From assembly GCA_941918925.1 (NCBI GenBank), contig OW799233.1, positions 121,236,333-121,300,332 of the forward strand: a DNA stretch of 64,000 nt. Reading direction: 5' to 3'. Positions 1 through 11,441 of the stretch are shown piece by piece. The translations under genes were made by a program, and so were the position numbers. The stretch comes from Phyto melanocephala (lineage: Eukaryota > Arthropoda > Insecta > Diptera > Rhinophoridae). The notes below the pieces were generated by a model. It ran no database searches and had not been told where the DNA came from. It was given only the letters and a program-made list of their open reading frames with translations. The number at the start of each line of letters is the position of its first letter. Position 1 is the first letter of the stretch.

Positions 1-149
1 CACCACCCTCAAAATTTATTTACATTTGATAGCCTTTGTACAGTACAAGGACGACTTGAATATTGAAGGAAAAAAAGGTCCAACAACAAAAGATTCTGTT
101 GAGGCAAAAGAGCCGAACAATTCTCTCAAATAGCATGGAACAATTTAAA

Positions 150-480
150 CAGAAAAAAATCGTAGATTAAATGCTCTGATTCGTTTGTGGCTAAAGCCTA
201 ATACTGGATTGATTTTATATAAAGTTCAAAGAGTTCCAGTTCGCAGTGCAGCAAAGAACTTCAAAGTAATAGAACGAGCAAAAAAATTTAGGTCAAATCT
301 TGTTAAAAATAATACATCTGCTGTAAGATGGATGAGTCAAGATTTTTATGTGTCTGGTGGAAAAAAACAAACCTTTCAGAAGTCGTTTGAAGTTGTGGAA
401 AAAGAGGCGTGTGACATCAGGCAAAATAAACACTGATGATATATTTGATGGAGGAAAAAACGGCTTTAAATTTTTCTTCA
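150..480 (+). pseudogene. possible pogo/Tigger-type DNA-binding fragment
   Basis: The frame from 185 to 436 contains a stretch (LIRLWL, then QRVPVRSAAKNFKVIERAKKF) that resembles the CENP-B/HTH region of pogo/Tigger transposases, where a W-F motif is followed by P-V-S-G-P and an E-K-A helix. The first part of the match, before 185, has no start codon, and the frame ends at 436 with no DDE domain behind it. If the reading is right this is a dead N-terminal fragment. No terminal inverted repeats were found around it, and it is cut by or close to the window edge. The match is by eye and weak; a chance ORF is the alternative. Confidence 0.25.
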
Positions 481-1439
481 AACAGCAAAGAGTGCCTTAA
501 TATTTCTGTCCTAATTTGGCAACATGCTAATATGGAAAAAGGCTCTTGTCAATTTTGTATTAACCCAACTGTTCAGAATTTCAGCCTGTGGATTTATATT
601 GGAATTAGAAAACACAATAAAGGTATCATAGGATATGTCCGACAGCATAAGTTGATCACCACATCCAAAACGGTAACCTGCCTTCGTTACCCCTTAACGG
701 TAAGATTTCAAAAATAATTAGATATATTTTTAAAAAGCGGGTAATATGCCAATACTTGATTACATTTTTGACAGGTTTAAAATACCAAATTACAAGCCGT
801 ATTCTCAAAATTTAGTTCTGAGAAAAACTATTAAATCGGTTTGAAACTCACTGATATATAAGCACCAAAACTATACGATTGGAAATCGATTTTCTTTTCA
901 TTCTCTAGACAACCGAAAAAGTCAGTATTGACATCAGATAAAAGATTTTAACTAGCAAAATATAACGCAATATAAGACTTTAACGTCCATAATGACCGCC
1001 ACTACAAAATCGAGTACAATTAATTTATGTAATAGTTTAATTTAATTAAAAATAATTGTACTCCCTTCATATTGGTATCATATAAAATGCTTTTAAATCC
1101 AAGATGGCGTCTGAAATAAAATGTTGGCTATATGTGTCCTACACAGTCATAACAGATATATCCACCTCAATTTACTTAAATAAAAGCGTTTTTTACCAGT
1201 AGAATACAGTAAACTTTAAAAAAAAGTGTAGAATCCAAGATGGCGACTAAAAAAATGACTGATAATATTTTTAATTCCATAAACATGGATAACAAATAAA
1301 AGGGCTTACCTTGTAGAGCTTAGTTAACTGTATACATCACATCAGTTTTACTATTGCTTATCTATTTTACCCCAATAACAAAAAATTAGCATAACGCGGC
1401 GTCTTCTTGTATAAGAATTATGCACAATTTTAAAAATTT
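481..1439. other. AT-rich stretch, nothing recognised
   Basis: No frame longer than about 90 codons and no inverted or direct repeat that I could match elsewhere in the window. The phrase CAAGATGGCG occurs twice (near 1103 and 1235), which may mark an old duplicated repeat. Confidence 0.5.
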
Positions 1440-1545
1440 TAATATGAAAATAATATATAAATATTTTCGATCTTTTTTATTTATATCAATAGTTGTTTTT
1501 TTTTATTGAGCTTGAGATCACTTTTTTTTATAAAATATATAAATT
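1440..1545 (-). repeat. copy of the segment found inside DINE-A copy 2
   Basis: About 75 bp (GATCTTTTTTATTTATAT ... TTGAGCTTGAGATCACTT) is the reverse complement, at roughly 85-90% by eye, of 4780-4845. It lies just outside the 3' end of DINE-A copy 1, whereas in copy 2 it lies inside the element. It is probably part of a separate small element inserted in or next to DINE DNA. Confidence 0.6.
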
Positions 1546-1699
1546 TTTATATAATAAACTTTTTTTTAAATAGGAAATACTTTTGACGAGCATACGCCTC
1601 ATTTTTTGAATTTCTATTTAATCCTCTCATACAAGACGTACTTTCCAATTTATATTGTGTATTTAAGGTCAAGCATTTTAAATGATATTCGGACTTAAA

Positions 1700-2568
1700 A
1701 ACAAGTAAGAGCGCTATATTCGGCCGTGCCGAATCTTATATACCCTTCACAACGTGTAGTCATGAAATAACAGTAGTTTGTGTCACCATTCATCCCATAT
1801 GAAAAACGTACATACATATATAAAAACATCCCATTGTAAAATTATAAATTCACGTATGTATGTTAAAAAAACGAAAAAAAAAAAAAAAATTAAAAAAAAA
1901 AATTTTAAAAAAAATTTAAAAAAAAAAAATTTTAAAAAAATTAAAAAAAAAAATTTTAAAAAAAATTTAAAAAAAAAATTATTATATATAATTATAATTA
2001 TTATATATAAAACAAAAAAAATAAAAAAAAAATTAAAAAAAAATAATAATAAAAATATAAATTTTATATTAAATAAAAAATAAAAAAAATAAAAAAAAAA
2101 TTAAAAAAAATTTTTTTAAAAAATTAAAAAAAATTTTTTTTTGGCTCAGCTGGGATTGGATGCTACGTTTTCTCTAACCAGTATACACGTTTGTATGTAT
2201 GTATGTTGTTGTTGTAATGTTGTTTTTGTGAAAAAAAAAATCGAGGTGGTCGTGGGTTTTTGCTCATATCTCAGTTGTTTATGTACCGATGTTTCTGATT
2301 CAATACCGATCTACTCCCGAAAATTTCTGATATTTTAGTACCTTACCCGGGTCCAACCTATGTCGGGGGGCTTCAAAAAGTTGATTTCAACATACACACG
2401 GACAGACGGTCAGACGGACAGACTGACAGACTGACAGGGCTTAATCGACTCCCCTATTCATAAGCTTTCAGAAAATATATACTTTATGGGGTCGGAAATG
2501 AAAATTGTAGAAATTTCACACGGAATGACAAACCTATATATACCCTTTTTCACTGTGTGAAGGGTATA
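1700..2568 (-). mobile_element. DINE-A (INE-1-like Helitron) copy 1
   Basis: Read on the minus strand it begins with TATACCCTTCACACAGTGA, which can fold with the following AAAGGGTATA, and ends with a hairpin (ATTCGGC / GCCGAAT) followed by CTCTTACTTGTTTT. The body holds the conserved CCGACCCCATAAAGTATATA block, a run of GTCTGTC/CCGTCTG microsatellite and a long poly-T region (1868-2150 on the plus strand is nearly pure A). This is the architecture of INE-1/DINE-1, a non-autonomous Helitron of flies: TATACCC head, same central block, short tail hairpin ending in CTTGTTT. It codes for nothing. The lysine-rich and cysteine-rich frames within it are translations of the repeat. Mobilised in trans by a Helitron Rep/helicase, none of which is present here. 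Confidence 0.8.
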
Positions 2569-4166
2569 ATAAGCGGAGTATTACAAATATGATGAGCCCA
2601 CCTTCCCTATAATTCGGAATTCTTAATTTAAATCGCCTTTTTATTTTGATTTTTTTTCTATTGTACACTACACGATATTGATGGTGGGTGCAAATAATTC
2701 CTTACTTCTGACATGTTGTAACTAAAAGTAGTACGTAAATATATATACAGAAAAAGAAAACTTTACTTTATCTCACTGGAGACACAATCAAAAGTTTATG
2801 TCAAAATTTATTTATATTTTTTTCTTCTTCTAAAATATAAAACTTAGAAACTTTGTAGAATTGTAACCATCTGACTGAGTTGTTTTGAGTCTATTTGTAC
2901 AACTGATGGAACGACTACCTCAAATAGTTGGCAAAATGTTGTTGTTGATAATGACGAAATTTTAGAAAGTTATAATATAGAAAACTAACTTTAAGTAAAG
3001 GACAAGAGCAACTTAGATTTAAACTAACGAAAAAGAGTTGGTAAAAACACTCCGTATAACGATAAGTTTCTATCATTTTAGCCTTATACATTAAAAATGG
3101 GTTGGTTTAGTTTCAATGTAATTCGGTCACTCACACTATGGGTACCATAAAACCTGTAAATGCAGAAACAAGAGCGATGCTACAAGTGTAAGAAAACTGT
3201 TAATCAAACATTTCGTCTTTTGTGTCTACCTTTGGGCATGTAGAGGTTTTGTAAAAGCAACATTTAACATTTTCGAGATTTTATCAATGATTTTAATTTC
3301 AATATGATTCTATCATCTTCTTAAACTATCTTAAGCAGTTTTTGCTTTATTTATGCTAACGCAAAAAGTCAAAGTCGACTTTTATTAGGAAATCTAAGTA
3401 AGGAATTTTCATAGTTCTGACAAAGCAATGAATAACTAGTTCTAAATCGGTGTTTTTTAGACTGATTTTTTTTTGATTATGCCTTTATTTTTGAAAATTG
3501 ACTCAGCTTATTTCCTGCTATGTTGCAATAAAATTAAGAAAATAGTTTCAGTTCTGGCAACTTTTCCTTTGATGCTGATGTTATGTTTCTAATTTTTGAA
3601 ACATGATTCAAGAATCTGTGACTTTATTTTAAATAAAATGCCCTTAAATACTACCTATATGTTTGAGCTCTGCCTACATCCCTTTATTACCAACAATAAA
3701 TTGTTGTTCCTAATTTGGAAGGGATGTGCAACAAACGTACATACATTTAAAATCAAAACCAAGTAAAATAAACTACACACAATATTTAACAAATTCAAAG
3801 CCAGCAACAGCAAACAATAATGCTACGTGTGTATTACAAATGAAATGAGAGGAAATTCGTGTCGAAAGTTCATGCAACTTCCACTGACTCGTACAACTTT
3901 AAATATTGTCAAGTTCATTATGAAGCTTTCATCACTTCACAAAACAACAAAAACTAAATTGAAAACTATGAACATAAAAAAAATACAATTACCACAATAG
4001 CACAATATGGATAAAACATAAAGATGAACATATATACGTATATCATAGTTTATATATTAATAAAAAGTTTGCATTTATTGAACTCGAAATACAATGCATA
4101 AACATAAATTTAAATAATTTAAAGTAAACAATAACATTAAATTTTAAGGATTTGTAAAACTATTTT
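2569..4166. other. AT-rich spacer between inverted DINE-A copies
   Basis: No recognisable coding frame or repeat. It separates two DINE-A copies of opposite orientation, so the whole 1.7-5.2 kb stretch is an inverted repeat with this spacer as the loop. Confidence 0.5.
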
Positions 4167-5181
4167 TATACCCTTCACACAGTGAAAAAGGGTATATATA
4201 GGTTTGTTATTCCGTGTGAAGATTCTACAATTTTCATTTCCGACCCCATAAAGTATATATTTTCTGAAAGCTTATGAATAGGGGAGTCGATTAAGCTCTG
4301 TCAGTCTGTCCGTGTGTAAGTTGAAATCAACTTTTGAAGCCCCCTGATATCGCATGGACCCGGGTGAGGTATTATAATATCAGAAATATTCGGGAGTATA
4401 TCGGTATCGAAAATTAGAAACATCGGTACATAAACAACTGAGATATGAGCAAAAAACCACGACCACCTCGATTTTTTTTCACAAAAACAACATTACAACA
4501 ACAACATACATACATATAAACGTGTATACAGGTTAGAATAAACGTGGCATCGAATCCTAGCTGAGCCAAACAAATATTTTTTTTTTATATATTTTTTTAT
4601 TTTTTATTTTATATATTATTTATATTTTTATAATTTGGTTGTTGACAAAATATTTTAATTGTTAATTGTTAAAAAAAAAAAAAAAAATTGTAAAAACTTT
4701 CCCTGAAGAAGCTACCCATGTGGTAGCGAAATATCGGAAAATAAAATTATAACTATTTTTTTTTATAAAAGAAAGTGATCTCAAGCTCAATACAAGAAAC
4801 AACTGCTTATATAAATTAAAAAGATCGAAAATATTCATTTATTATATTTTTATAATTTTTTTTTTAATTTTTTTTTTGATTTCTTGTTTTATATTTGTTA
4901 TTTATATTTATTATTTTTTTTATTATATTTTTTAAATTTTTTTTTTTAAATTTTTTGTTTAAATATTTTTTTTTAATTTTTTTTTTAAATTTTTATTTTT
5001 TTTTAACATACATACGTAAATTTATAATTTTACAATGGGATGTTTTTATATATGTATGTTTTTATATGTATGTACGTATATCATATGGAATGGTGATACA
5101 AACTACTGTTATTGCATGACTACACGTTGTGAAGGGTATATAAGATTCGGCAAGGCCGAATATAGCTCTCTTACTTATTTT
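4167..5181 (+). mobile_element. DINE-A (INE-1-like Helitron) copy 2
   Basis: Plus-strand copy with the same head (TATACCCTTCACACAGTG), central CCGACCCCATAAAGTATATA block, short CTGTCAGTCTGTCC run, GAGCCAAAC junction and tail hairpin (ATTCGGC-AAG-GCCGAAT). Unlike copy 1 it carries about 300 bp of extra sequence between the body and the tail, including 4690-4850. Confidence 0.8.
4690..4850 (+). repeat. inserted segment with a hammerhead-like core
   Basis: This segment lies inside DINE-A copy 2 and its second half recurs, inverted, at 1440-1545. It contains CTGAAGA, then A, a perfect 6-bp stem (GCTACC / GGTAGC) with a 5-base loop, then GAAA at 4702-4731. This resembles the CUGANGA ... GAAA core of hammerhead ribozymes, which occur in Penelope-like elements and other retroelements. 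Stems I and III are not convincing, so ribozyme activity is only a possibility. Confidence 0.35.
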
Positions 5182-5538
5182 AAAATCTATAGATATTTTT
5201 TATTTTAAATGTTGCCTTTCAACATGAGACTGAGATCAAATATTTCCGTAGTGAAATATCTGAAATGTTTATTACATTGGAAGTAAGAAATACAACGATT
5301 TACGTCCTAATCAAAAATTGATAAAAAGAATTCTAGTTTACAAATCTACCTGCGAAAAATACTTGCATACTTACATATATCAAAATACTTCTTTAATCTA
5401 AATTAATGGTTTTAGTTATAAATTTATATTTATATACACATGAATAAAAATTATTGTTAACTCTTTCCTTTTTCTATTTTTCTAGTGCTTTTACAATTAT
5501 TATTAAAATGTTAATATGAAAATTTGTACATTATGAAT

Positions 5539-5795
5539 TCAAATATTATGAACTTGTCCCAATAATGCCTGTAAAGAGCTGGGGCTGTAAAAGTTGTAAA
5601 AAAATTTAAGACAACTGTTAGTACTTATGTAGGACTTAAAAGAAAGCTGGTGGGGTGTATGTATTTGCTGCAGGAGTTTCAAATATGGTGGGCATTGCGA
5701 TAGAAATATAGAACAGAATGATTTCATATAATTATCGTACATAAAATTGTAAGGCAGCTCCTTTTGTGTCAAAATCTCGTACAAGATTGCCAAAT
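5539..5795 (-). pseudogene. possible piggyBac transposase scrap
   Basis: The minus-strand frame has LPYNFMYDNYMKSF near its N-terminal third, which resembles the piggyBac motif around the third catalytic aspartate (F/Y-DN-F/Y-FTS). The sequence after it does not continue the match and no TTAA-flanked ends were found. It is a short relic at best, and a chance match is possible. Confidence 0.25.
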
Positions 5796-6014
5796 GGTAA
5801 GAAAAAACATTTATTAAGGTTAACTAAAACAGTTTAATTTATTTCATTACTGGCCATTGGCGTAACTAGATCATTCTTGGGCAATGCTTTAGAACATCCC
5901 CTCCTCGAGAATTTGAAAAAAAGTAAACCATTTTAATTAAATAGAGATATAAAATAATCGCAGTTAATGATCGAGCGCTGAAAATCTTAGTCAAGAATTT
6001 TGTTATTCCACAAA

Positions 6015-6125
6015 AAAAAAAAAAAATGGTGGGCCATACATTAATTTTGTCATTCGGTTTGTAACACATCGACAAATATTTTCTAAATCGTGGTTTCATT
6101 TTATGACGATCTAGATGCAGAAAAT
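6015..6125 (+). repeat. DINE-B fragment
   Basis: AAATGGTGGGCCATACATT...GTCATTCGGTTTGTAACACATCGA and ATTTTATGACGATCTAG match the head of the DINE-B copy at 6913. Only about 110 bp is present, directly after a poly-A run. Confidence 0.55.
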
Positions 6126-6912
6126 TTTTCAAAAATTTTAGTAACGCTGATAATTGTATAAACAAAAAACAGTCAGCTGATTGGATACGATTATCTTTCT
6201 AGTCTACTCTAAAAATATACCTAATACGAAGAGAGATTATTAAATATATATGCGTAAGTAAATTTGTTTATAAATGTTAATATTATCGTATAAATATGTA
6301 CATGTACGAGTTTCAACATACACACAACTACTTCCGAAAACCAATTGTCATTACGTAGGATAGAGCTGTTACTTAAATTTTTATAAGTGTAACCAACTAA
6401 TGAGTTTTTACTAGACGTGTAAACAGTTAAAATATAGAAATTCACACATATGTGTGAGTAAATATAAATAAATATAAATACTGTTGTAATAAAAAATTAT
6501 TAATTTCATACTAATATTTTTTCTTTTTGTTTTTCTTTTTATTTATAAATATAATTCTGTTATGAAAGAGTAATCTGAAAAAGTACATCATAATTCGACG
6601 CTATCCGAGTGATAATTAACTGCTTTAGGCATTAAATTTATCAGAATTTCTCTTCTATTATAATTAGTTTGTTTTATAATATAAAAAGAATTATTAATCT
6701 ATCGTTTTTAATGACATTTCTGTTTCTGTTTAATTAAATATTTGATAAATTAGATATCATCGATTTTTCTTATTTATTTTTATTTTATATACCAAAATAA
6801 CAAGAGATAAATGTAGTGTTTTATTTTTGCTTATAGAAATTTTTTTATTTATAAAAAATAAAAATAAAAAAACATTTGGTTACATATATTATTAATTACA
6901 TGTTTATGAGTT
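6126..6912. other. AT-rich stretch, nothing recognised
   Basis: No supported gene. The minus-strand frame over 6221-6445 has no recognisable motif. Confidence 0.5.
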
Positions 6913-8296
6913 TTTATACCCTACACCCAAAAAATGGTGGAGGTATATTCATTTTGTCATTCCGTTTGTAACACATAGAAATATCCATTTTAGACCCCAT
7001 AAAGTATATATATTCTGAATCGGGGTTTGATTTTATGACGATCTAGCTATGTCCGTCCGTCTGTTGAAAGCTCGATAGAGGTCGCACCGAATAAGCTAGG
7101 GGGCCTAAATTTTCTTATAGACAAGGTTTGTTTGGTATTGAAAATGGGCTAAATCGGAATATAAGAAAGAGAGTTATAGCCCGTAAAGCAAGATTAGGTC
7201 GAAAAAACCGTGTCCTTCGAACATCGAATAAAATGGAATTGTGTCCAAACGCATTAACGCAGAGTCATGAAAATTCCTGAGTAAAAACTATATCTTTTTC
7301 CGCAAATTGCCTAAATCTATGCATTAGGAAAGGAGTTATAGATCAAAATATACGAAAATTTATACCGCACAGTGTATTTTTCGGTATATTTAAAAACAAA
7401 AACGTCATAATAGCAACAAACTTGGATGTACGACTCTGAAATTTTGCACGCATGGCTTTTTTCTTTGTTCTGACGCAAAATAAATGTGACACGCCCACTT
7501 TAACGCCTACCTGCCATATAACGGTTTATCTCAAATTCATATAATTCGTCTATGAATAAAGATTTTGGAATAATAAAGGACTGTAGTGAAACTTCTAAGT
7601 TGCATTTATTAGTAGAAACAACTTCAATACGCCTACTTTAAAGCCCACTTTCATTGAAAGACTAAATTTACGAAAAGATTTTACTAGCATATCGAAGTTA
7701 TACAAAGAAAGTGATACATATTTTAGTATAAAGAGATTATTCCAAAGCGATAACTGTTAATAACAAACAAATACATTTTGTGCTATAAATTGGGGTATTT
7801 CCCGGGAATTTGAGTTATTTAATCTTCCCAATTTCCTGGGATTATTTTTTGGGATCCCGGGAATTAAAAAATGTAGCTACGATTCGAAAGCAGATGTTTA
7901 TATTGAAATTGAATTCTAATGATTTTATTTTTGATCTCATAGCTGAAGTACCTGTATTTTTGTTGTTTGTGCTCATATTTGATCTCGTATCAAGAGAATA
8001 ATATTTTTGTCAATCAAAAATATTTTTACTCAATTTATATTTTAACTTCAAGTTTCTTTATTAATTTTTATAGTTTGGAAGTGTTTCTTTTACATTATAA
8101 ACTATTTTATGCTTTTAAAAAAAAAGCTTTTTTTTTAATTAAGAACAAATTTACTTTTTTATTTTTTTGCGGCGGGATCCCGGGATATTAAAAAAATAAA
8201 TCTCGCATACCCGGGAAACAAAAATTTTCGGGAAAACAACCCTAGCTACAAAAGAACGGAAAACTGGTGGTGGGTATAAAAGATTCGGCTTGTTTA
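6913..8296 (+). mobile_element. DINE-B (DINE-like Helitron) copy 1
   Basis: Starts TTATACCCTACACCCAAAAAA with an AT-rich GGTATA partner, has GTCATTCCGTTTGTAACACAT, the ACCCCATAAAGTATATATAT block and GTCCGTCCGTCTGTTGAAA, and ends GGGTATAAAAGATTCGGCTTG. This head is a common muscoid fly repeat and shares its plan with DINE-A but not most of its body. Related copies in the window are at 57105-58386 and 50270-51665. A hAT-type MITE interrupts it at 7790-8244. Non-coding. Confidence 0.75.
7790..8244. mobile_element. hAT-type MITE inside DINE-B
   Basis: A 455-bp block starting TTGGGGTATTTCCCG and ending with the inverse of TAGGGTTGTTTTCCCG. It is flanked by GCTATAAA (7782-7789) and GCTACAAA (8245-8252), an 8-bp target duplication with one later change, which is the hAT signature. 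The DINE-B copy at 58325 reads TGTGCTATAAAAGTACAC without the insert. The block is rich in CCCGGG motifs near both ends and has no transposase. Confidence 0.75.
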
Positions 8297-8870
8297 TTTT
8301 AATTTTGTATGTCTGTGCATATACATATTTACAAGTGATAACACTGCTGCCGCAGCTGTTATTTGCCTTTTTTTGTTTTTAAAAATTTTTGAATGCTCAA
8401 ACTATTGGTTGCAAAAAAAAAAAAATCAAATATTTGCCATTAAGTGGTGACACTATCGTCTAATCAGGCACATTTTTGTTAGCTGACAAATAATTTTGTT
8501 TTTCATTAAAATTTTTTTTATTATCACATAACGGCTAGAGTGAACCTTCACTGACATTATGATTGTGATGGTTTTGTTTGAAAAACATAAGCAGCACTAG
8601 GTTTTGCGATTCTAAAAACATAAATATATAACGAGCTGATTTAACAGATTTTTACACAAAAAAGAAAAAGCTGTTAACACTTCATGAATACATTTGGAGG
8701 TATTTTCCATGGAAACTAGTTGATATATTTTATTGGATGAGCTTTAATCAATTTTGAGGCATGTTGAATTAATATTAATTTTAAATAGTGACTTAAAAAC
8801 TTTCTTAAATGATAAACGAAACTTGATACATTTAATATAATTTTATATGGACAGTGAAACTAATTCGCTA
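8297..8870. other. AT-rich stretch, nothing recognised
   Basis: Short flank between DINE-B and MITE-A. No frame or repeat assigned. Confidence 0.5.
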
Positions 8871-9030
8871 CACGCAAAGAAAAACTATGGTTACGACATG
8901 ATCACGACGGTCCTATTATAGTTTCTATAACAATATTTGGTTGTCGAAAACAAGTAATAGTTATTTTTGTTTCATTTCATCATATATTTGGTCACGATAA
9001 TCAAGCATTTGTTTGAATTGTATCATTTAA

Positions 9031-10864
9031 CCCATTTTCATCCTCTGTTCGCACTTGCGAACACAAAATTTTCTCATTTTGATCGGTAATTTTTCCTGCT
9101 TTACTGAACTATTATGTTTAAATTTTTTACGCAGAAGTATTGTATATATTCTTAGCTTATATAAATAAGAAATAATAATTTTGTTAATAAAATATTTTTT
9201 ATGTTATTCGCGATTTTTCTACACCACCATTTTTAGAGGTATTTAATTTAACCCACCATGTATATTTATTGTACAAAAATTTAAATTGTAACTATGCAGT
9301 TTTTACAGCAACAAATAAACAAAATAAAATCAAAACAAAAAACTAGAAAAAATATTAACACAGTTGTTGTATTTAACAGCAAATATTGCTGTTCGCAAGC
9401 TCGAACGTTGGCTGCTATTCAACATCTATAATTGAAAAAAATGTTCAAAGACATAAAGCGATCTATACATTTTAATAACATATAATTTGGATCTTAACGA
9501 TAAGCTTACCAAGGTAAATAAATTTTTACTTCGTGTGAGATTGATTGGCTTAAAATGTGTTTATTCCTCAGGTTCTACTATTGATAGACATGGCATACTC
9601 AAAATACATGCAGTTTGGCATATGGAGTTCCGATTTGTCGATCGATGAAAAAAGGTTCCATATTTCGGATGCCACTCATGTTAGATATACATATGAAACA
9701 AACCGAGTTGATTTGGTTACAAGCTATGGTGTCTTTGCTCTTTAAATGGTTATTTGTATAACTGTATAGCGTATGCGAGTGTCAGTGATAATTATGATCG
9801 CCAAATCGGTTACAAAATGTTGAAAACCCAAATTACCACAGCGTTTTTTTCGATAACTTTTTTACCAACTAATGTGTTTGCTTAGCGAAAAACAATTTTG
9901 TGCAACTGGAACTGTCCACAACAATAATAATTTTAAAACAAGAAATGAATTGAACCGTGGTGATTCTGACTTCCAACATGATCAAATGAACAATATATTG
10001 GCTTGTCGTTGGTCTGATAATAAAGAAGTAACAATTTGTACTAATTTTGACCAAATTTAGCCATTTCACTCTGTAAAAGGATGGAAAAAAAAAGAAAAAA
10101 AAATTCGAAAGCTATCAGCATCCGAATATGTTTTTTGTTATAACCAAGGCATGGGTGGTGTTGATTTGCATGACATTGCCGTTCAAAATTATAAAATAAA
10201 TATCCGATCTAAAAAGTGGCTTAGCCGTTTTGTATTTCAGTTTTAAGCTCATCAGTTTTCAACGCATGGAAGCTACTTTGTTTCAAAGGAAAAAACGAAA
10301 AACCTATGTCACAAAAAAGCTTTCGCGTTATAATAGCAAAAGAGCTTTTGTTGTCATGTAAGCGAATAGAAAAGACTCCAGAATTTTTACCTTGTAACTT
10401 GCCAAGAGCCGATTGTGGGCACATTCCCGTAAAGTAGATAGATGGAAAACCTAGACGTTATAGATTAAAAACCTGTGAAAAGCCAATAAAATGGATGTGC
10501 CAAAAGTGTAATGTACATTTACATTCTAAATGTTTTGAGGAGTACCATAAGAAGTAACTTTTCTACAAAATTTAACAACTATAATTTCATAAATTTTCTT
10601 AATAAATATAATTAATAAAATCATAAGAAATTTGTGTTAATTGTATTTTTATATATGAAAAAAAATCATATGCAACTTTTTAAAACAAAAAATAATAATG
10701 TTTAATTGCGGCCAACGTTCGTGCTTGCGAACACCGACTTCTGACGATCTCCGTAGGGCTAGGTGAATTTTGATAACGAATTTGAATTCAGTAGCCCCAT
10801 GTTATCTAGAAACCTGGATTTCATCGAATTCGGACGAATTTTATGTTTTGCGGCTGGAAATGGG
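9031..10864 (+). mobile_element. piggyBac-type element nested in MITE-A
   Basis: Flanked by TTAA on both sides (9027-9030 and 10865-10868), with inverted ends CCCATTTTCA / TGGAAATGGG. Subterminal palindromes of the form GTTCGCACTTGCGAAC lie near both ends (9048-9064 and 10717-10733), with a related one at 9390. TTAA targeting is specific for the piggyBac superfamily. At 1834 bp it is shorter than an autonomous element (about 2.4 kb), and the first half of the transposase is missing. Confidence 0.85.
9557..10555 (+). pseudogene. piggyBac transposase relic
   Basis: Fragments of a DDE transposase of the piggyBac superfamily lie in order but in shifting frames. The 9872-10060 stretch has NFCATGTV-like (SEKQFCATGTVHNN), ELNRGD and CRWSDNKEVTICTNFD. 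A second frame near 10140-10240 has YNQGMGGVDLHD, the family's conserved block with its catalytic aspartate region, then NYKINIRSKKW. Around 10450-10550 a C-terminal stretch with several cysteines (KWMCQKC) fits the family's zinc-binding tail. Stops and frameshifts separate the pieces, so no protein is made. Confidence 0.8.
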
Positions 10865-11441
10865 TTAATTTAAACTTTTTGTAAAAATTTCAAAATGGTA
10901 ACCATTTAAAAATAGTATGATTTAAAAAAATTAATTTGACAAAAATAGCATTATATTTCAAAGCATTAAAAATTCAAAATAATCATTAAATAATAAGTGA
11001 GACAACAGTATGATTACAACTAAATCAAGCTATGATTTTTTTTAATAATAATTTGATTTCAACTGTTCTTCTTCTTGCTAAATAAATTTTTATTATTTTA
11101 AAAGTTTGAGATGTCAAAAAAACTAACTAAAATTTTGATAAATTAAAGAAAATTTACAAATAAACGATAAAATGTAAAAAGATATTGATACAAAAATTGC
11201 AGTTAAATTGGTAAGTACAATCAGCATGTGTATGTTACAGCAAAAGACAATAATTTGCCGTAAAAAAGCAAAGATTGCCGATTTCAATTGTAGTCATATA
11301 TATGACTATTGAATGATACTTTTATTAAACATAATAATGATAACTGATAACCATTATATGTTTTAACGATAATCATACAATTCAATCATAGTATGTTGCT
11401 CTTCGATTATGGTTACCACAACCAAATTTTTACTTTGCCTT

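Larger units (their letters stand above)
8871..11441. mobile_element. MITE-A copy 1, split by a piggyBac relic
   Basis: Begins CACGCAAAGAAAAAC-TATGGTTAC after a TA and ends GGTTACCACAACC...TTTGCCT before a TA. Its left part (8871-9030) and right part (10865-11441) match the left and right parts of the uninterrupted copy at 15492-15855. TA duplications place it with Tc1/mariner-type MITEs. Non-coding. Confidence 0.75.

Noticed and set aside
1778..2083. 101-codon lysine-rich frame
   Set aside because: It is a translation of a poly-A tract within DINE-A copy 1.
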